Shown here: positions 5,286 through 8,544 of the stretch, piece after piece
Numbering within the stretch: position 1 is the first letter of the stretch
Layout of the letters: each line of letters opens with the position of its first letter
From: Gammaproteobacteria bacterium
Lineage (GTDB): Bacteria; Pseudomonadota; Gammaproteobacteria; Arenicellales; Poriferihabitantaceae
DNA: 8,544 nt
Reading direction: 5' to 3'
Assembly (NCBI GenBank): GCA_009839585.1
Contig: VXPI01000044.1
Location: forward strand, 1 to 8,544
Notes under the pieces: generated by a model
Told to the model about the DNA's origin: nothing
What the model saw: the letters and a program-made list of their open reading frames with translations, nothing else
Database searches by the model: none
Made by a program: the position numbers and the translations under genes

Positions 5286-6491
5286 ATGGAAATTCCAGAC
5301 AATTTTCCTCACCCCGGAATGAGCAAGCAAACAGCAGAACACGAGGCACAGAAATTAACGGTGCAGATCCATCATGGCATTGATGAGATTCCGTCCGAAG
5401 CCTGGGATGGCATGCTGAGAAACGATTATCCATTTCTCAAGCACCGCTATCTGGTGGCCATGGAACGCCATCATTGCGTCGGCAAGGAAGTCGGCTGGAT
5501 ACCGCGACATATAGCCTTGTACGAAAAATCCAGGCTCGTGGCTGCCATGCCTCTTTATGAAAAACACAATTCGTGGGGGGAATTCGTGTTTGATCATGCC
5601 TGGGCCGATGCCTATCACCGCCATGGTCAGCAATATTATCCAAAACTGGTAAATGCGATTCCATTCACTCCAGCGACCGGACCGAGAATCATCAGTGACA
5701 AGGAGCGGAACTTCAAGGATGTGCCAATCCTGTTAGAGGTCATAAACTCCATCATGGACCGCTATGGGTACAGCTCCTTGCACTGCCTGTTTCCGGATCA
5801 GTCTGACCGGGAACACCTGAATACCAATAATGCCCTGGTCCGCAGCGACTGCCACTTCCAGTGGCATAATCACGACTATACTTCGTTTGACAATTTCCTT
5901 GATGGACTCAAGTCAAAGAAGAGGAAAAATATTCGTCAGGAACGAAGAAAAGTCTCGGAAGCCGGATTCTCCATACGCTGGCTTGCCGGCCATCAGACTA
6001 CCAGAAAAGACTGGCATGACTTCCATGAAGTCTATAATCGAATCTACCAGCGCAAGCATGGTAAACCTGCATTCAACCTTGGGTTTTTTCTGGAAATTGC
6101 AGATACCATGTCAGATCAAGTCATCCTGGCATTGGCTGATCACCGGCAATCCGTTGTCGCTGGCGCTCTCCTGTACCGTGATGAAAAAACACTCTATGGC
6201 AGAATCTGGGGAACCCGTCACAGGGTGGACTCCCTTCATTTTGAACTGTGTTACTATTCAGGGATCGACTATTGTATTCGCGAAGGTCTTGCAAGGTTTG
6301 ATCCCGGGGTTCAGGGCGAACACAAGATTGCCAGAGGCTTCGTTCCAACCCGGACCCATTCTCTGCACTGGATTGCCAGCCAGCCATTCAGGCAGGCAAT
6401 TGATGACTTTCTCCGACGTGAACATCATGGAGTTCAAGGCTATATGGACAGGGTCGATAGCCATACTGCCTACGGGGTGCGTACTTCATGA
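5286..6491 (+). CDS. FemAB-like N-acyltransferase of the GNAT superfamily (COG3146 / DUF482)
   Basis: Cytoplasmic acyltransferase of 401 residues, close to the family's usual 370-400. From family knowledge, these proteins have two GNAT-like folds related to FemA/B peptidoglycan aminoacyltransferases; the acceptor is not established. Diagnostic stretches include PFLKHRYLVAME (49-60), GWIPRHIALYE (70-80), PLYEKHNSWGEFVFDHAWADAY (interrupted view, 89-110), YYPKL and PFTPATGPR (117-134), FQWHNHDYTSFDNFL (191-205), KSKKRKNIRQERRKV (209-223), GRIWGT (305-310), LHFELCYYSGIDYCI (317-331) and PGVQGEHKIARGF (340-352). All family blocks are present, so it should be functional. An in-frame ATG at 5319 would drop 11 residues before MSKQTAEHEAQ; neither start has a clear Shine-Dalgarno. 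Its stop overlaps the start of the next gene in ATGA, implying co-transcription and coupled translation. Family assignment is secure; substrate is unknown. Confidence 0.9.
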   Translation: MEIPDNFPHPGMSKQTAEHEAQKLTVQIHHGIDEIPSEAWDGMLRNDYPFLKHRYLVAMERHHCVGKEVGWIPRHIALYEKSRLVAAMPLYEKHNSWGEFVFDHAWADAYHRHGQQYYPKLVNAIPFTPATGPRIISDKERNFKDVPILLEVINSIMDRYGYSSLHCLFPDQSDREHLNTNNALVRSDCHFQWHNHDYTSFDNFLDGLKSKKRKNIRQERRKVSEAGFSIRWLAGHQTTRKDWHDFHEVYNRIYQRKHGKPAFNLGFFLEIADTMSDQVILALADHRQSVVAGALLYRDEKTLYGRIWGTRHRVDSLHFELCYYSGIDYCIREGLARFDPGVQGEHKIARGFVPTRTHSLHWIASQPFRQAIDDFLRREHHGVQGYMDRVDSHTAYGVRTS

Positions 6492-7909
6492 ATGATTTGT
6501 ATGCCTCACGCGGACCATTCATGCCTCTTGGTGGCGATGTCCAGCCGAATACCAGTCATTCCCTGATTCTATTGCCTGCGATTTTACTGTGCTTGCTGAT
6601 GCTGGGCATCGCAACCTTCAAGTCCAGCACCATTCCCATCAGGATTGCCAACGAAGCCAGCCAGCAGTTAAGGCCGTATCCAAGACTGGCATCCGTGGCT
6701 GATGTACGTGGCCGTAACTTGGTTCTGCAAGGCACGATCGATCCGTTTCCGGGCATGGACGAAATCATTGGTCAACTCACCAACATCGAAGGGTTGCGCC
6801 GGCTGGATGATCGACTGGTCAGACTCAGTCTTGCCCCCCCGTATGTTCATTTGAAACGAGACGAGGATTCCATCATCCTCAACGGTACGCTAAACCCGGC
6901 AGATTTTGATTCGGTGGTTTCGCAAATCCATGCCGCTTTCCCGTACTATACCATTCGGCACCAGGTTCAAGTCGAAGATACCGTCGGGAAACCGTTGTGG
7001 CTGGAAGGTCTGGCGAAAAGCCTGCATACGCTTGATTCCGTTGAAGACCTTGAGCTCAGGGGTTGGCAAAATCGACTGCAACTGGATGGCAGGATTCCCA
7101 ATGACAACAGTCAGATGCTGGTTCGAACCATGGCGGCATCACTTGTCCATCAGGTCGAAATCGAAAACCGGATTGTCGAGCAGACTTCGCCCGGCCATCC
7201 GATGCTGTCGCTGAGTGTAAGTCAGGATATCCTTGAATTGTATGCCGTAGTACCCAACTGGGAACTGGCCACCCAATTGCAAAAAACCGCTGAAGATACG
7301 TTTGGGCTGGCCGTCGGAAGAATAGAGCTCAACCCGAATCTTGCAGCTGGACAGGCCCTGTCATCCATATTGTCCCTACTGCCCGAACTGTCATCGGTAA
7401 AAAACCTGCGCTTAATGAATGACGGTAACAGGTATGTAGTCTGGGGTGAAGTCTCAAGTTCCAATCGTCTGGAAAAGATTGCCCGGCGCATCAGTGAACT
7501 GGAGCTGGCAAATGCCATTGACAATAACATTGATGTCTATAAAAGCAACACGCCGGCCACACTGACTATGCTCCGTTACAACAAGCAGATTACCTTATCC
7601 GGAAACCTGCCGAGTTCTTTTGTTCGTGACCATTTGCTCCAGTCCACTCGGGAAATCTTTGCCACCAGAGTTGTCGAGTACTCGCTGAATATTCAGCAGC
7701 AGATTGATTACTCCGTCTGGATTGATGTCTGGCCTGAAGTGATACAATCCATTCCGCTTGACATTTTTGGCATTGCGGTTAACGGTTCCCAGATTTTCCT
7801 GACCGGCATGCCTGAATCGGAAGAGCAGAGTCAGGATATTGCACTTCGAATTGGCGAGCTGCTGCCAGACTATCAGGTCTATAACTGGATGCGTGCATCG
7901 CCTCCCTGA
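6488..7909 (+). CDS. Membrane-anchored periplasmic protein built of tandem BON-like repeats
   Basis: Protein of 473 residues with one N-terminal membrane segment (SLILLPAILLCLLMLGIATF, 25-44) and no other hydrophobic span, so most of it is probably periplasmic. The remainder is an array of about seven strand-helix-strand units centred on LxLxGxx motifs: LVLQGTID (78-85), IILNGTLN (129-136), LQLDGRIP (197-204), LELYAVVP (249-256), YVVWGEVS (316-323), ITLSGNLP (368-375) and IFLTGMPE (436-443). The units form ~118-residue modules, each a short helical linker plus two BON-like domains (about 50-167, 168-284, 285-406), ending in a partial fourth. This recalls the paired BON core of mycobacterial ArfA (OmpATb), but no OmpA peptidoglycan-binding domain follows. 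ATG 6488 overlaps the acyltransferase stop by four bases, with GGGGTG at 6474-6479 as ribosome site. BON domains are linked to membrane or polymer association; the role here is unknown, perhaps envelope-related. Confidence 0.78.
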   Translation: MNDLYASRGPFMPLGGDVQPNTSHSLILLPAILLCLLMLGIATFKSSTIPIRIANEASQQLRPYPRLASVADVRGRNLVLQGTIDPFPGMDEIIGQLTNIEGLRRLDDRLVRLSLAPPYVHLKRDEDSIILNGTLNPADFDSVVSQIHAAFPYYTIRHQVQVEDTVGKPLWLEGLAKSLHTLDSVEDLELRGWQNRLQLDGRIPNDNSQMLVRTMAASLVHQVEIENRIVEQTSPGHPMLSLSVSQDILELYAVVPNWELATQLQKTAEDTFGLAVGRIELNPNLAAGQALSSILSLLPELSSVKNLRLMNDGNRYVVWGEVSSSNRLEKIARRISELELANAIDNNIDVYKSNTPATLTMLRYNKQITLSGNLPSSFVRDHLLQSTREIFATRVVEYSLNIQQQIDYSVWIDVWPEVIQSIPLDIFGIAVNGSQIFLTGMPESEEQSQDIALRIGELLPDYQVYNWMRASPP

Positions 7910-8018
7910 CCCCGAAATGCAGAGCGGTGTACATGTCCTCTTCGACCCGAACAGATTCCATAATCCTTGCCAGCTGTCCATTGCCTGTAACCGTATTGCT
8001 CAATCGACCGGCCATTTC
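7910..8018. other. Short intergenic spacer before yicC
   Basis: These 109 bases separate the repeat protein from yicC. I see no convincing terminator, promoter pair or strong Shine-Dalgarno. Readthrough from the preceding operon into yicC is possible. Confidence 0.3.
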
Positions 8019-8544
8019 ATGAACACATCCAACCTCCAAAGCATGACAGGGTTTGCACGAAGCCGGTCTGAATCGACTGATCAGGATTTTGTCTGGGAAA
8101 TTCGAAGTATCAACCATCGCTATCTCGATATTGCCTTCAAGCTGCCACCTGCGATGCGTTACCTTGAAACACGCATTCGAGAAATAGTGCATGAAGTGGT
8201 GCACCGTGGCCGAATCGAGATTTCCCTGCAGTCCTATAACGTCTTCAACGGTAATCTTGATGACCTGAATCGGAACAACCTGGACACTTTGGCCACTCTG
8301 ATGTCATCTGTACACAAGAGGCATCCGGACCTGTTACCCGGCAGTGTTTCCGAGTTACTGAGGTGGCCGGGGATTGTACCGGAAGCACCAGTTGGGGACA
8401 GTAGCGAAGATCTCCGGGGGTTCCGTGACACTCTCGATCAGTTGGTCATTAGCCGTACGGATGAGGGTGCCCGACTATCCTGGATTATTAGGGAGAAACT
8501 GGAACGATGTCTGTCCGTGATCGATAATCTACAGCCGGAACTTC
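8019..8544 (+). CDS. yicC: YicC/YloC family endoribonuclease, 5' part (cut by window end)
   Basis: The frame stays open from ATG 8019 to the last base, giving 175 of an expected ~290 residues. Diagnostic blocks of the YicC N-terminal domain are MTGFARS (9-15), WEIRSINHRYLDI (26-38), RGRIEISL (63-70), LRWPGI (114-119) and RTDEGARL (146-153), in the same order as in E. coli YicC. YicC/YloC proteins are endoribonucleases implicated in small-RNA turnover and stationary-phase physiology. The conserved C-terminal DUF1732 domain lies beyond the window. An in-frame ATG at 8043 starts directly at MTGFARS; most homologues carry only a few residues before that motif, so either start is possible, and neither has a clear ribosome site. 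In many gammaproteobacteria this gene is followed by gmk, which cannot be seen here. Confidence 0.95.
   Translation, partial: MNTSNLQSMTGFARSRSESTDQDFVWEIRSINHRYLDIAFKLPPAMRYLETRIREIVHEVVHRGRIEISLQSYNVFNGNLDDLNRNNLDTLATLMSSVHKRHPDLLPGSVSELLRWPGIVPEAPVGDSSEDLRGFRDTLDQLVISRTDEGARLSWIIREKLERCLSVIDNLQPEL

Noticed and set aside
5830..6495. 221-codon plus-strand frame.
   Set aside because: It is an alternative frame wholly inside the acyltransferase gene, whose own frame has unmistakable family motifs.
7779..8204. 141-codon minus-strand frame covering the yicC start.
   Set aside because: It is antisense to two well-supported genes (the end of the BON-like protein and the start of yicC), and nothing in its translation is recognisable.
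1..8544. CRISPR arrays, tRNA or rRNA genes and toxin-antitoxin pairs.
   Set aside because: No regularly spaced direct repeats, cloverleaf-like sequence, rRNA-like sequence or recognisable toxin/antitoxin proteins were seen on either strand.

Overview
The window most resembles a chromosomal stretch of a gammaproteobacterium of moderate GC content. The evidence is the yicC homologue at the right edge, a FemAB-like (COG3146-type) N-acyltransferase and the general protein style. No rRNA, tRNA, CRISPR array or intact mobile element is visible. The taxonomic call is inference.

Left part (1-2997, minus strand): two redox genes point left. The upstream one is an extended short-chain dehydrogenase/reductase of the 3-beta-HSD / dihydroflavonol-reductase / HpnA type (1903-2997), preceded by a perfect TATAAT box. 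The downstream one is an FAD-dependent amine-oxidase-like flavoprotein (105-1520). A 382-base spacer with a long-loop inverted repeat separates them, so they may not form a tight operon. Their substrates cannot be read from sequence; lipid or isoprenoid-like molecules are plausible.

Middle part (2998-5285): a gene-poor, patchwork zone. It holds an AT-rich stretch with no convincing gene (2998-about 3385), then a GC-rich fragment carrying the first ~116 codons of a protein family I associate with mobile or multicopy elements (3556-3909, truncated). Next comes an AT-rich leader with inverted repeats and a 24-codon open frame with a strong Shine-Dalgarno (4076-4150), then a polytopic membrane protein whose spacing of conserved residues recalls EXPERA/emopamil-binding proteins (4214-4930). 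Last is a frameshifted remnant of an IS5-type transposase (about 4961-5268). The zone reads as an insertion site between a variable left side and a more conserved right side.

Right part (5286-8544, plus strand): a FemAB-like N-acyltransferase overlaps by four bases (ATGA) a membrane-anchored protein made almost entirely of BON-like repeats, and the two are probably translationally coupled. After a 109-base gap the YicC/YloC endoribonuclease begins and runs off the window.

Most notable items: the tandem BON-like repeat protein with its coupled acyltransferase, the EXPERA-like membrane protein, and the leader frame whose stop codon lies in a hairpin upstream of that membrane gene.
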